Notes: generated from the sequence alone by a model not told the origin. DNA of 64,000 bases from Puccinia triticina (GCF_026914185.1 NC_070570.1:5022001-5086000), one strand, 5' to 3'. Numbered from the stretch's first letter, positions 1-11,181 are shown. Numbers and translations: made by a program.

Positions 1-330
1 TCTACTTGTGCCGCAGAGTATGTGGCTCTCTCAGAAGGTTCTCAGCAGCTTGCGCATTTGATGAATATCCTTGAAGATCTCAATCATTATCCTCAAACTT
101 CAATCCATGTCGACAACGAAGCGGCAATCTTAATTGCGACGGATAATACATCAAAGAAGAAAACGAAATATCTACAACGGGCATTCTATTTTGTTAATGA
201 TTTGATCAGAGCGAACAACATCAAACTCGAGTGGACCAGCACAGTCAATCAGCTGGCGGATGTATTCACCAAGAAGCTTGGCGCGACGAAGATGATGGAG
301 GCAAGCAGGAAATTGGGTTTGATTGGGTAG
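1..330 (+). pseudogene. Ty1/copia pol, C-terminal RNase H (partial, enters window from left)
   Basis: The frame is open from base 1 to a TAG at 328-330. It reads like the end of a Ty1/copia RNase H domain: STCAAEYVALSEGSQQ is the family's catalytic-glutamate block, followed by VDNEAAI and by LADVFTKKLG near the C-terminus. The rest of the element lies left of the window. The stop is followed by a short purine-rich stretch where a gypsy element has landed (346-8007). Copia sequence resumes at 8008 with GTGGGAGGGGG and then TGTTAGAG, which looks like its polypurine tract and 3' LTR. The element is therefore broken by nested insertion. The family assignment is secure; completeness cannot be judged. 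Confidence 0.85.
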
Positions 331-345
331 TTTGTGCATGCGTGG

Positions 346-1271
346 TGTGGAACTACTCTGAGGGAAGAATAGAGCTTGAGAGGGATTTGGTGCTTGAAGG
401 GCTGCCTCTCAGGGGAACAAGAAAAAGAATATAAGAGTATGGACTCTTAAGGAAAGGTGTGGCTATGGAGATTCTTGAGGTATGTCTAAGGGTTTACTTT
501 CTACTAATCTAATAGCAAGGTAAAGGTAATGTAAAGTCTGTCCAACCTGATATATTTGGCATAGACTTATCAAGCTTGTCCACTCTGATTTAATGGCATA
601 AGCTAGGCTAGTGAATGGTGACCAGTTATCTGAATTTCTGGGGCAGGATCTGATGGGGAACAAAAGGTAGGGCCAAAGAGGGCAGACTATATACAAAATA
701 TTATGGGGCTGAGTTGTGGTTGGAAGAAAAGATGAAACAGTGAAAATTCTCAATCAAGGGGCTGAGGCTGAAAATGCTATGGGGATGGAAAGTTCTGGAA
801 TGAGGCTGGAATGTGGAGAGACAATGAAACATCAGAAGAAAGGGATTACATATCATATCAGTGGCTGAAAAGGGAAGGGCTGAAACCAAAGGGGACAAGG
901 GGTAACCAAGATGAAATCTCTATGGTTATTACATGTGTGGCTAATGCCAAGATGGGGTTGTTATGCTGGATTGGGAAGGGAGGAAAAGGTGATGATTATT
1001 CAGGGTCTTTCCTAATAGTCTGGCTCTGTCTGATGGGTGACTTTCTCCCACTTGTGCCTAGCTGGGTGCTTGAGAAATACTGAGTTGGTGTAGGTGGGTA
1101 TCCAGAAGGTGGGGAAAAAGGGTTAAGAGAGAATGGGGGGCCTGTTGATGGGTATGAGCTGTCCTGGCCTTGATCCTTAAGGGAGGTGGGTGCTTGAGTA
1201 TTCCAGAGAGGTTTATATTGAGGTGAAAAGACTTTTGATTTTGGTGCCATATTCAGGATTGGCTTACCACA
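346..1271 (-). repeat. LTR of gypsy element 1 (3' LTR in element orientation)
   Basis: 926 bp, TGTGG...CCACA ends, matched by 7082-8007 at a constant offset of 6,736 bp. Open frames inside it (for example 463-753 minus, 811-1083 plus) recur identically in the other LTR and are not genes. Confidence 0.95.
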
Positions 1272-3210
1272 TCCACCCCCAACTTTGATGATGTCCCCAT
1301 CATCCAAGCCAAAGAAAAAGCCAAACTGGATATGGGAGGAAAAATAAAAGAAGAGGAAAAAAGGAATATGTAGCAGAAAATGAAGCAAAGAAGGTAAAGC
1401 ATAAAAAGCCAACAAATTGAGGGTAGGAAATTGTTTTTGAGATAAGGGAATGTTTAACTAATTTTATTAATGGTTTTTGTGCTTTTTGAGTGTCTTATCT
1501 GTAGATTTTTTTTTGTTTATATGTGTGTGTTTAGTAGTTTAATGATTTTCTGAACTTTTAGCTATATTTATATGATTTTGTTCACCCCCAACTTGGGTGA
1601 ATGATGCTGGGTTTCTAAGATGTTTTTAGAAGGAAAAATGGCTTAGAGAAATTCAGAGAAGAAAGATTTTTTTTTTTTGGAAATTTATGGTATGCTGAGG
1701 AGAGGCGATTTTTGAGGCTAATAGATTTCCTAAAGCCTGCAAGTAGTATCTACTGGTGATGTGATTTGTTTATTCTTGATCCTAAGTTGTGCAAGGGTTT
1801 CGTCGCCCGCGCGCCAACAAGGCTTGCACATAAGGCTTCGGCTCGGAGGGGATTGAATTTATTAGAAGGGACAAAAGCCAAAGGCGAGGTAGCTAGCAAA
1901 GCGGCTCATCGCTATTGAAGGTCGTCTGACCGTCTTGATAGTTTGTAGCTCTATTGACTTCGTATTTGATTGTATATATTAGGAGAGACCGCGACGAGGG
2001 CCTTTGTCAGTTATGTACTGGTTTGGTTCAAGGCGGGATGACTCCAAAAAGTCTCTGATAGTGTCCGATTGATCACATTGACCCAGACGAAAAGCTGCTT
2101 TGAACCTGATTGCCTCGAGGATTGATTTTGTACGAGTTCCTCAATTCCAGCATGTCCTCCAAAACGCCAACTCGGCGGCCTCGATCCGGGATGTAAGAGC
2201 TAGAGATCGAGGTAGAAGACTTTAAAAGAGCCCGGCTGAGCCCGACCGACCAAAACAATCCCGGACGGTGTATTTGACCGCGTCGGATGCGACCGCAAGA
2301 AGGTTGATGTAATGATAGTCTAGGCGAAAGCCAACGCACTGAGGGTTTGGGAACTGTAGAGTGTCTATAAAAGAGAATCCCTTGACCCTGACATTCCCCT
2401 GTTCTTCGTAATTTTATGTTCCATTGCTGCTTCTATTTGTTTCGGAGTTTTACAACGACAACACCAGCCATTGATCCAAGGATAGGTGTTCCTTTCAGCT
2501 CGTGAAGACAACCACTTTCCTGCTCTCTCGGCGAGGTTGCAAAGTTCCCCGATTCCTGTTCGCCCTTTTCTAGCCTGTTTTACGACGCCGACGCCATTCA
2601 TTAACCCGCTGTCCACTGCCCGTCGAGTCCAAACACCTGCGCGGCCTCCTGTCAACAATATTCCGCACGGAAAACTCCAAACAATCCGTTTCCAACGTTG
2701 CGAAAGAAAACCAGTCGGCCTCGTGCCAATGGATCCTTTGATTCTGTCTTCCTTCATTAGTTTCTTCTTCAGTTTAGGTATGAAATTTCCTAGATTATTT
2801 GCTTTAGGAATTTCAGAGAAAATTGAGCTCCAGGGTTCTTTTGGCTGGTGTCAGGGGGTTTGAAGGGTGGAAAATCAGGATGATAAGGGATAAATTGGTG
2901 AGTTGGAGGATAATGGGATTCATGTTGATTGTTTTTTAGAGATGCTGATTCTAATTTTCTTTTTGTGGTTTTACCAAGGTCTTTGTGAAAAATATGTCCT
3001 CCCAAACTATTTAATGGAGGCAAAGTTGGGAATAAAGTTTTAAATGGTTCTGAAAAAGCCCAACTGTAGTATATGAATAGAGATGAGTGAGGGAGTTTTG
3101 AATGAAGTTTTTATAAGGAATTAAGTTAAAAAAATGAAAAAAGGTATGTGAATGTTGAACTGACTCCCCACTTCTACTTTTTTTTTTTTTTTTTTTTAAG
3201 AACAGCAGGC
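1272..3210. other. 3' untranslated region of gypsy element 1 with CpG-rich insert
   Basis: About 1.9 kb between the pol remnant and the 3' LTR. The first part is AT-rich. From about 1800 to 2870 the composition shifts to CpG-rich sequence unlike the retrotransposon body. On the plus strand, antisense to the element, a TATA-like TCTATAAAAG at about 2362 is followed by an ATG at about 2417 and by open frames on both strands (2486-2863 plus lacks an ATG start; 2365-2757 minus). I cannot identify a product. The position matches the antisense gene in element 2, so a captured and decayed transcription unit is possible. A T-run at 3178-3199 closes the region. Confidence 0.4.
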
Positions 3211-3470
3211 CTATACTCTTGAGAAAAAGGGCTTCACATGTGAAGAAGCAAAACTTCTTTTTAAACTTGTTCCATCCAGTTCATCCAGGTTGTATGAGCC
3301 TCCTTTTTTCTGCTTGGTAATTCTATATGGACCATTCCATTTATTTTCAAACAACTTTCCATGCTGAGAATCCAGGGTTTTGTTGTAAGCAAGGACAAGT
3401 TGGCCAATTCCCAAGGGTTTTCTGAGATTCTTTTTCTGGTATTGATTTTCCAAAGACTGGGATCTGGACT
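3211..3470 (-). pseudogene. Integrase C-terminus of gypsy element 1, frameshifted
   Basis: This frame encodes NKTLDSQHGKLFENKWNGPY and ends in HVKPFFSRV. It aligns with the end of integrase in element 2 (NKSLDSQFGKLFENKWNGPY). It is offset by one base from the main fused frame 3347-6784, so a small indel near 3455-3475 separates the integrase tail from the rest. The main frame runs on into unrelated residues and stops at 3347. Confidence 0.8.
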
Positions 3471-6400
3471 CCTTTAATTTTTTTGTAAGCTTCCTGTAAA
3501 ATTTCCTCTCTTCTTTCCAGTTGGAGGACTCTTGCTAATAATAATTCTTCTGTTGTTTTAATATCTTCCCAGTTGGTTCCAAGATATGTTTCTAGTTCCA
3601 GTTCCAAAGGTAAAATAGCAGGTTGTCCAAAGAGTAATTCATAAGGGGAGTATCCAGTTTTCCTTTTAGTTGAAATTCTGTCAGCAAGCAAGACCAGAGG
3701 GAGGTAATGTCTCCACTTCTTTCCATCTGTTGCACACAGCTTGACCAGAGTATCCATAAAATAATTGGTGGCTCCTTGGGGTAATCTGGTGAGTTGAAAT
3801 CTTCCAAGGGGGTTTTCAAAAGTAGTTAAAGGTCTTGATTCCATGGCTAACTCCCTCTCATCATATCCTCCCATTATATCACCCAGACCATAGCAGGCCC
3901 TTCCAGTGAAAGATTCAATGAGTTCTTCAGGATTTGGTGGGATTCCAGAGTCTTTGATGGTAACCTTGTTAAGTCTTTGTAAGTCATGAACAACTCTGAG
4001 TTTTCCATCATGCTTTTTGACACAGAAGACTGGGGAGGAGTAAATGGAGCAGTATTGTTCATAGAGGCCAGTTTTGACTCTTCCTTTTACTAATTCCACA
4101 AATTGGTCCTTAATTGCTGCAGGGATGGGGATTGGTTTATGTTGCCAGGGGTTATGTTGGATGACTGGGATTCTGTAGGGTTGTCCATAGGTGTGTTTGG
4201 GTAGGTCTCTTCCTTTAGCACAAAAGTCAAGTCCTAAATAATTACTTTGGGTGGTTGCTGAATGGGTTGGGAAATCTTTCTCCCATTTTTGGTGTTCTGG
4301 ATGAGCTATGGGTACCAAGTAAGTTTTACCTGCTTTCATAATTGAAAGACTTTCTGATCCTTCCCTGTTGAATCTGATGGTTGCTGATACATCTTTGAGC
4401 CAAGGTGTTCCTAAAATTGGCTGGATATCTGCTGCTGAAACATAAAAGTGAGTGTTCATTGACATATTACCTAATTTGATGGTGACTCCTTCTGCAATTC
4501 CAAGGATTTCACTCTTATGGCCTCCAATTCCTTTTAAGTTCATGTTCCTTTGGGTGACTATTAATCCCATTCTTGCTGCAAGATTCCTGGGAAGTAAGTT
4601 GACTTGTGATCCATTATCCAAGAGGGCCTGAAAGTTTTTTCCATTTATAGTGGCATCTACATATCCAAGAGGGCAAGCATAGTGGGGTGATTCTGGTTCC
4701 AGTTCTTCTTCTTGGTCCTGGTCTTCTTCTACATCTCCAGAGTTGGTTGTTTTGGAAGGGGGTTCCAGAGGTATCCTTCTAGGGCTGATCTTCTTCTTTA
4801 GGACATCCACAGCTCCAGGGGAAATGGCCAAAAGTTCTGCATATGATAGTTCCAATCTGCCATCAGTGAGCATCCTGCTAACTACCCTTTCTTCTGCCTC
4901 AGGGTATTCCTTAGCTAATGGTTTCTCTACATAGGTCTTCCTAGTTGGTTTTTCCTTGGGAGTTTGGGAGTCTTCAGGGGTTTGGATCTGGACTTTCTTG
5001 GCTGGGGATTTTCCTTGAGAGGTTGGAAGAGTGGGAAGGGGGATGGGGTCCTTTTTGGCATATTCCAGAGGTTGGTCCATATCCATGTGGTCTTCCTTTT
5101 CCTTTCTGACCTTCTTGTTGGTAACTACCTCTTCTGGGTATTCCATACCACTTCTAGTCCTTTTCCCAATATCACAGTCATAGGTGGATAGGTCTTCAGT
5201 TGGGTCTATTTCTTCCAGTTGTCCTAAGGAGGCTTGAGGTTCAGTAGAGCTGCCAGTTTTGAGGGTTCCAGCAGGTAAGTTTAGTATTCCAGGTTGTTTC
5301 TGTTCCTGGTGGTATTGGTCTACAGCAAACTTGTAAGCTCTGTTCCTTTCCCAGGGGACTATATTTCCATCAGGCAGTCTTACATTATTACCTTCTTTTT
5401 TGAATTTTCCATTGAGTTCATCCAGATTGGCCAGGTTGCACCTAGAAAAAGAGTGGCCCATTTGGTGGCAGTAATTGCACTTTACAGTTGTCCAGTCCTT
5501 ATCCTGCTGGGCTGGTTTGTATGGTACATGACTTTTCATGAAGAAGGGGGAAGGTTTCTGGGTATGCCAGCTAGATAGGGTTTTAGTGAGTTCCTCAACT
5601 TCCTTTTCCTGTGTTTTGTATTTGGGAGAAGCATTGTTAGTAGTAGGATTGACATAGTCAATGCCTTTCCAAACCTTTCTCCTAGACATTACAGATTTCT
5701 GATGGACTTCTTTATGGATATATGAGAGAAGAACTTCAGTTTCAGGCAGAATGTCACCACCATCCTTGGAGGTAAGCATCATGTTGTTTCTGACCAGCTC
5801 CTTTGTGACAGCTTGCTCTATTTCCTCACTAAGGGCTTCTAGCAGGTTATCTCTGAATTCTTCAATACTGGAACTGTATCCCATTCTTACCAGGTAGTTA
5901 GTGATTGCTGCAAACTTGGTCCTAAAAATTTTAAAGTGTTCAGTAGTACTAATACCCCCTCCCTTAATGGCAGAGTGTACTAGGTCCTTAAGATCATGTC
6001 TGGTATATCTGACTAAAGGAAGTGAAGATCCAAACCTGTTGAGTAACTCCTTTTTTAGCAATTCCCAGTCTTGGTCCTCATAGCCAGTCATTTCTTCAAC
6101 TTCATCCTTCAGATCCATGCCTTTGATAAAAGGAGAAATTTGGGTGACCAGGTCTAAGTGAGTGGCTCCATCAGTTCTTCCAGCTGCTTCATATCTTCTG
6201 ATAAATTTTTCTATGGGCATGTTGGATCCATCAAAGCATAGGTCCTTATCCAGTGGTTTAATCTTGATTGCTTTGTGATTTCCCCCGGAGTACCTTGGCA
6301 TAGCAGGTTCTCCTTCCAGGTAATGACTAGTAGTAGGTATATCTGATCTAGAATAAGATGGTTGATTTATGGGAGCTGATTCTGAGTGTCTGGGCATAAA

Positions 6401-6784
6401 AGGTTCAGGAAGAGGATCCAAAGCAGGGCTTCCAGTAGTAGAGGGACTTCCATTTCTCATTGGTCCAGGGTTTGCAGGTATGTTGTTTCTTCCAAAGTGT
6501 GTGGGATTAGGCTGATTGAAAAATCCTCCAGTATGGGCTTCAGGTTGTTGAGTTGGTCCAAGGTTGGGTTGTCCTCTAGGTTCCATATTATTTGCTCCAA
6601 AGTTTGTAGGTAAGTTGTTTCCTCCAAAGTGTGTGGGGTTGGGCTGATTGAAGACTCCTCCAGTATTGGATTCCAAGTCAGGTCCAGGTTGTTGAGTTTT
6701 TGGTCTAAATGGAGGGATGACCATTTCTTCCAGGGTCTTGATGATTAATCCAGTGTGGGAGCTACTTCTGGCAGGTCTAGGCAT
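3347..6784 (-). pseudogene. Fused gag-protease-RT(partial)-integrase(partial) polyprotein of gypsy element 1
   Basis: A single 1,145-codon frame starting at the ATG at 6784. In order: a proline/asparagine-rich N-terminus with a repeated FNQPNPTHFG motif; a capsid-like region with KIKPLDKDLCFDGSNMPIEKF (about residues 175-195); a CCHC zinc knuckle CNYCHQMGHSFSRC (about 435-450); a retropepsin region with ALLDNGSQVNLLP, where DNG replaces the usual D-T/S-G; and the first RT blocks up to RLPQGATN. There the frame jumps straight to DTLVKLC, which in element 2 lies beyond the integrase catalytic region. The RT active-site motif, RNase H and the integrase catalytic core are therefore absent. The final residues are out of frame (see 3211-3470). 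Gag and pol are in one frame here, unlike element 2. Confidence 0.88.
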
Positions 6785-7081
6785 GGTTAAGGGTTGATTG
6801 TTAAGTGAGTGGATAGAAGGGGTTGGGGAGTTGTTCTGTAAGCTGATGATATGGTTGTTAAAAGTAGATAGCCTAAAGGTTTGTTCTGAAGAAGTTGATG
6901 AAGGTATTTTGTTGAAAGTGGTAGGTTTATAAGGTGTTAAAAGTATGTAGTTTAAGGTAAGTAATTTGTTAAGTATAAAGTTTTTATGAGTTCACTAGCT
7001 AATCCTGTAACTATATTAGACTAGGAAATAAAAGTAAGGACTGAAAAATAAAGATCTTCAGGCCACTGTTGGGACACAACT
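6785..7081 (-). promoter_or_regulatory. Leader and primer-binding site of gypsy element 1
   Basis: Leader between the 5' LTR (7082-8007) and gag. Reading the minus strand, two bases after the LTR comes TTGTGTCCCAACAGTGGCC (7061-7079). It differs from the corresponding TGGTGTCCCAACAG in element 2 at the base that would pair with the tRNA CCA tail. The remainder to 6785 is AT-rich, with no recognised feature. Confidence 0.65.
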
Positions 7082-8007
7082 TGTGGAACTACTCTGAGGG
7101 AAGAATAGAGCTTGAGAGGGATTTGGTGCTTGAAGGGCTGCCTCTCAGGGGAACAAGAAAAAGAATATAAGAGTATGGACTCTTAAGGAAAGGTGTGGCT
7201 ATGGAGATTCTTGAGGTATGTCTAAGGGTTTACTTTCTACTAATCTAATAGCAAGGTAAAGGTAATGTAAAGTCTGTCCAACCTGATATATTTGGCATAG
7301 ACTTATCAAGCTTGTCCACTCTGATTTAATGGCATAAGCTAGGCTAGTGAATGGTGACCAGTTATCTGAATTTCTGGGGCAGGATCTGATGGGGAACAAA
7401 AGGTAGGGCCAAAGAGGGCAGACTATATACAAAATATTATGGGGCTGAGTTGTGGTTGGAAGAAAAGATGAAACAGTGAAAATTCTCAATCAAGGGGCTG
7501 AGGCTGAAAATGCTATGGGGATGGAAAGTTCTGGAATGAGGCTGGAATGTGGAGAGACAATGAAACATCAGAAGAAAGGGATTACATATCATATCAGTGG
7601 CTGAAAAGGGAAGGGCTGAAACCAAAGGGGACAAGGGGTAACCAAGATGAAATCTCTATGGTTATTACATGTGTGGCTAATGCCAAGATGGGGTTGTTAT
7701 GCTGGATTGGGAAGGGAGGAAAAGGTGATGATTATTCAGGGTCTTTCCTAATAGTCTGGCTCTGTCTGATGGGTGACTTTCTCCCACTTGTGCCTAGCTG
7801 GGTGCTTGAGAAATACTGAGTTGGTGTAGGTGGGTATCCAGAAGGTGGGGAAAAAGGGTTAAGAGAGAATGGGGGGCCTGTTGATGGGTATGAGCTGTCC
7901 TGGCCTTGATCCTTAAGGGAGGTGGGTGCTTGAGTATTCCAGAGAGGTTTATATTGAGGTGAAAAGACTTTTGATTTTGGTGCCATATTCAGGATTGGCT
8001 TACCACA
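7082..8007 (-). repeat. LTR of gypsy element 1 (5' LTR in element orientation)
   Basis: 926-bp partner of 346-1271, ending CCACA at 8007, followed by the target-site copy GTGG. Confidence 0.95.
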
Positions 8008-8018
8008 GTGGGAGGGGG

Positions 8019-8357
8019 TGTTAGAGTAGTCATGCACTTATGCACGAACTACAGCTTAGAGACTATGTACTTACTTAACATGTACATAGTTTCTAACCTT
8101 GTCGGTGACAGGCACCGAACCTAACCTGTCACCGACACGCGCCTACAGTCCCGGCTCTCACCTGCCCGGGCTCTCCTCTCTTTCCTCACCGAGATTGGAG
8201 ACCCGGGTACCGACACGTGAGAGCTGACACCACCGCCGGACTGTATTGCGCAGGGTAGTCAGTATGATAGCAATGCACCGAGATTGGAGACCCGGGTACC
8301 GACACGTGAGAGCTGACACCACCGCCGGACTGTATCGCGCAGTTTCCAAGCCTTTAT
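8019..8357 (+). repeat. Probable 3' LTR of the interrupted copia element
   Basis: Directly after a purine run GTGGGAGGGGG the sequence begins TGTTAGAGTAGTC, as expected for a copia polypurine tract and LTR start. The upstream half of this junction is at 331-345, separated by the gypsy insertion. The right end is uncertain; TATACA at about 8352-8357, just before a dispersed repeat, is one candidate. Inside is a tandem duplication of 67 bp (8187-8253 and 8276-8342, one mismatch seen). Confidence 0.5.
8187..8342. repeat. 67-bp direct duplication
   Basis: Two copies of a unit starting CACCGAGATTGGAGACCCGG and ending GCGCAG, at 8187-8253 and 8276-8342. They are spaced 89 bp apart and differ at one base (TATTGCG versus TATCGCG). 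Confidence 0.9.
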
Positions 8358-8460
8358 ACATCACGAGGTGCCCCCGTGATCCACTTGGTGGAGGTCACGT
8401 GAACGTGTGGACCAGCAGCCGCTGGTCCAACCTCGCGCAGGGGCACTACGGGGAATCCAC
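8358..8460. repeat. Dispersed repeat, copy 1 (second copy 19131-19232)
   Basis: About 100 bp from GGTGCCCCCGTGATCCA to GGGGAATCCAC recurs at 19131-19232 with scattered, mostly transition, differences. The core contains a palindrome: GGACCAGCAGCYGCTGGTCC. Downstream, 8461-8770 holds several degenerate GGTTCCAC / GTGGAACC motifs in both orientations and no gene. Confidence 0.75.
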
Positions 8461-8769
8461 GAGGATTCCTCGAGATATCCTCGTGGAAGGACTCCCCGGG
8501 TGTAGTTTATCAACACGCCGGGGGTACTTCCTTGCGAGCAGGTTCGTGGATCCGACAAGGAGCTTTTGATCCGTGGAGCCGACGAGGATCAGCTCGGTAA
8601 GCTCGTCGGTTCCACAGAACATCATTTTCCCCGTGGAACCAACGGGTTTGTCACTTTTCCCCATCGGTTCCACAAAGCACACTCCTGTAACTTGTGGAGA
8701 CCACGTTGGCTTGTTGCTCATGTCGGTTCCACCACCACAACCTTTTTTTTCACTTCCAACCAGGACTAG

Positions 8770-9601
8770 CTCAGGCTGGTCCTGTGGGGAGGGCGTTAAT
8801 CAAGTGAACGACTTCGAAATAATACGACTGAAAAACGTGAAAATCATGGATTTCGAATCCGAATCTACGAGCAGCGAAGCATTGATCGACTTTGTTTACA
8901 GGGACATTGCATCAGTCCAACTAAAGCCGCGTGAGGAAAGGGTGAAATACCTCAACGAGCTATGTATCCTTGCGCCCCTCAATCGGGATGTCAAGCAAAT
9001 GAATGACGTGATAATGTCAATGCTTCCTGGTAAAGCTGTAACATTGAAGTCGGTTGATACCCCAGACCCAGATTTATATGATAGCCTGCCAGAAGAGTTT
9101 CTCAATAAATTGTCTCCATCTGGCCTACCTGAGCACATCCTTAACCTCAAAGTTGGGATGCCAATTGTTGTGACGCGGAACCTCAGAATTGGAAGCGGAA
9201 TCTGCAACGGGACCCGTATCTTGCTCACGGAAGTTGAACAGAATTACCTATCGGGAGTTTTGATGGGTGGTCCGTTTGCGGGAGACGAAGTCACTTTGCC
9301 AAGGATCAAACTTCAAAACCGGTCGTCCCCGGGGTCTGGCCATTCATTTTTTCGACTTCAATTTCCGGTAAAACCAGCCTACGCCATGTCAGTCAATAAA
9401 AGCCAGGGACAAACTCTATCGCGCGTTGGTGTTTTCCTCCAAACGGACATATTTGCTCACGGTCAACTATACGTAGCACTCTCACGAGTATCAGATGTTG
9501 AAAACTTGTTGGTAGCGAAGCCGAAAGCGCGAGACGGGATAATTAATGTGGTTCACAAAGCTATCTTCAAGTCTAAGAGGCGAAAGAGTAAGTCAGTTTG
9601 A
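8770..9601 (+). pseudogene. Helitron Pif1-like helicase, C-terminal fragment
   Basis: The frame from about 8770 to the stop at 9601 matches the end of Helitron helicases. It begins at the region read GWSCGEGVN, then LCILAPLNRDVKQMNDVI, the LSPSGLPEHILNLKVGMPIV block, NLRIGSGICNGTRILL, and the terminal helicase motifs SVNKSQGQTL and GQLYVALSRV. Walker A/B motifs and the Rep nuclease domain are not found upstream, where copia LTR and other repeats lie. It is thus truncated at the 5' side. The open frame extends upstream to 8573, but that part has no helicase similarity. It probably belonged to the element that ends at 17215. Confidence 0.85.
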
Positions 9602-10204
9602 ATTCTCTGGGTTAAGTGGGAACCTGACAATTGGCAATTGCAGATAAGAAACGGGATGCGCTAAGGTTGAGGAATGGCGACGGTTGAGGCTAGCTTTGCG
9701 GGTTGGGGTGTGGCACCGAACTTCAGCTCAAACGGGAGTTGAGAGGGTAGACGTGTTATGCGTGGCGTCTCTTGTGCGAGCAATTGAATTATCGGGTCTT
9801 GGTATGATCTGAGCAGAGGCTAAGTTGATGGGGTTTGGGGCCTCTCGCCGCGTATTTGGTGGTGGAGAAGCTCAATCCCTAGGTTTCAATTTGAGCGTAG
9901 CGGTCGCCTGGTGGACGGCTCTGCAGGGTAATCGGAAGGATAGCTCAAAGTGTTTAATCCCTTTAGTTGCCCAGGGGGGCCAGGTTAATGTAATGGGACT
10001 CATTCACAGTTAATCTTATGCCTGACATTGGTTTGATTTATGCGATTAGCGGGTCAATGAAAGTCTGAATTTGCATTATGAACATGATTTACACGGTTCT
10101 GTGTCTTGTGTTCAGTGTTCGGGGCATGAAGGAGAATGAGAGTTGAAATGTGAACAATGTTTTGGGGAGGGGGGGGGGAAGGAAGGTAGGTCAATAGAGG
10201 TCGT
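9602..10204. other. Helitron internal non-coding stretch
   Basis: Between the helicase stop and the minus-strand accessory gene. It contains a G-run at 10165-10180 and open frames too short or too low in complexity to support as genes (9825-10013, 10054-10287). Confidence 0.4.
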
Positions 10205-11079
10205 TCAGCGGACTGTAGCCCCTCTCGCTCCCGATGAAGCTTGAGTTGTCGTAAGCAACTGTTGCTTTTGAAACCTATCGAACTCAAGGGTAATTGTTAG
10301 TTTAATATTTCTGCGGTGGGAATATAGGCTGTGACTTGCTTTGATTGCCATGCAGCCCAGGTCACCACCAAATCCATCCAAAATGCCCTTGTACGCGATG
10401 CGGCTTCCGGGCAATAGTTCCATGCCTGGTTGCAACTGGGCGTACCTTGATCCCATCAGGCAACGAACCAAGAATATTCCTCCAGCGCGGATCTGGTAAA
10501 CGGTGGTCAGCAATTTCGGGATGGCAAATTATTGGTAAGGTTTCTTTTTTTTGAGGGAAGGCATACTTCACCAATGTGTTCGACCGTGACTTCCACGAGT
10601 GGTGAAGGGGTAATTGTCGGGCTACTTTGAACTCGGACGTCGATGATGGTGCCGAGGCCGGAAACGGAAATCCGGCTCCAGTCGTGAAGCCGGGTCTCGA
10701 GGTTTGAAACTCTCTCGTCGCCGGCGGTCCAAATCAAGTTTGGGACTCCCATGAAGTTTGCCCCGGCAACGTGTCCCTCTATCACGTAAGTTTTTCCTAT
10801 ACGGAGTGGGCTATTGGATGAGTCAGAAGGCCTCATGTGGATGGGGAACACGGCCTTGCCGTTAGTCCAAAGTCCAGTCGACCGGGCGAACGCCTTGCTG
10901 GCAAGTTGCGTGCCGCCGTTGGGGAGCCTGAACGTGCGGGGAGCCTGGGAAAATCAGCGGGGGTTGGAGTATTTTGGACGAGGTGTACTCACTGGTCCAA
11001 CTGCCTTGAACCTCCCGTGGAATCTTAAAATTTCGTCGCCGGTGAGTAGGGGTGAAGCCGGGTCCATGACAACGGGCAT
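10205..11079 (-). CDS. Helitron-associated hypothetical protein, copy 1 (paralogue of 16034-16908)
   Basis: Four-exon family of unknown function. Exon 1 is 11079-10993 (29 codons, MPVVMDPASPLLTGDEILRF), donor GTGAGT. Exon 2 is 10944-10567, with TQLASKAFARS, YVIEGHV, ISVSGLGTIIDVRV and VEVTVEHIG. Exon 3 starts at 10492 and carries PGSRIAYKGILDGFGGDLGC. All junctions checked are phase 0. Each has a counterpart in the plus-strand copy: AQLDKAITRS, YDLEGEV, VSMDGLGIIRRVRV, IELTVGHGG, AGVRVQLRGFLAGYCAESG. The end is less sure: exon 3 may run to the TGA at 10205 or splice with a GC donor at about 10342. The alternating beta-strand pattern and the Helitron context would fit a small beta-barrel or OB-fold protein, but that is conjecture. 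The nested LTR element lies only 103 bp upstream of the start and may have cut its promoter. Confidence 0.7.
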
Positions 11080-11181
11080 CGTGGTGGTCGCGGGGGGGAA
11101 GGGAGGGGGTGGGGTCGGTGTATGTGGTGGTTGGTGAAGCTGGTGGAGTGGTTGTGGCAGCGGTTGAAGTCTGAGGGGCGG

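Larger units (their letters stand above)
346..8007 (-). mobile_element. Ty3/gypsy LTR retrotransposon 1, internally deleted (7.66 kb)
   Basis: A complete LTR-to-LTR unit on the minus strand. The two 926-bp LTRs (346-1271 and 7082-8007) start TGTGG, end CCACA, and agree wherever I compared them, including identical translations of three long frames. The flanks share a 4-bp duplication GTGG (342-345 and 8008-8011). The primer-binding region is at 7062-7079, and the polypurine tract (minus strand GTTGGGGGTGGA) abuts 1271. The internal part encodes gag, protease and the first part of reverse transcriptase, fused directly to the end of integrase (3347-6784). About 1.8 kb of pol is missing relative to element 2 (26746-37469). 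It is inserted in the polypurine tract of a copia element. It cannot supply its own RT or integrase, so it is inferred to be a non-autonomous derivative. Confidence 0.92.

Noticed and set aside
463..1083. Several 65-96 codon frames repeated at 7199-7819
   Set aside because: They lie in the two LTRs of element 1; the repetition is due to LTR identity, not gene duplication.
2365..2863. Gene on either strand in the CpG-rich part of element 1
   Set aside because: Both strands are open, the plus frame lacks an ATG start, and no motif or clear splice pattern supports either; kept only as a regional note.
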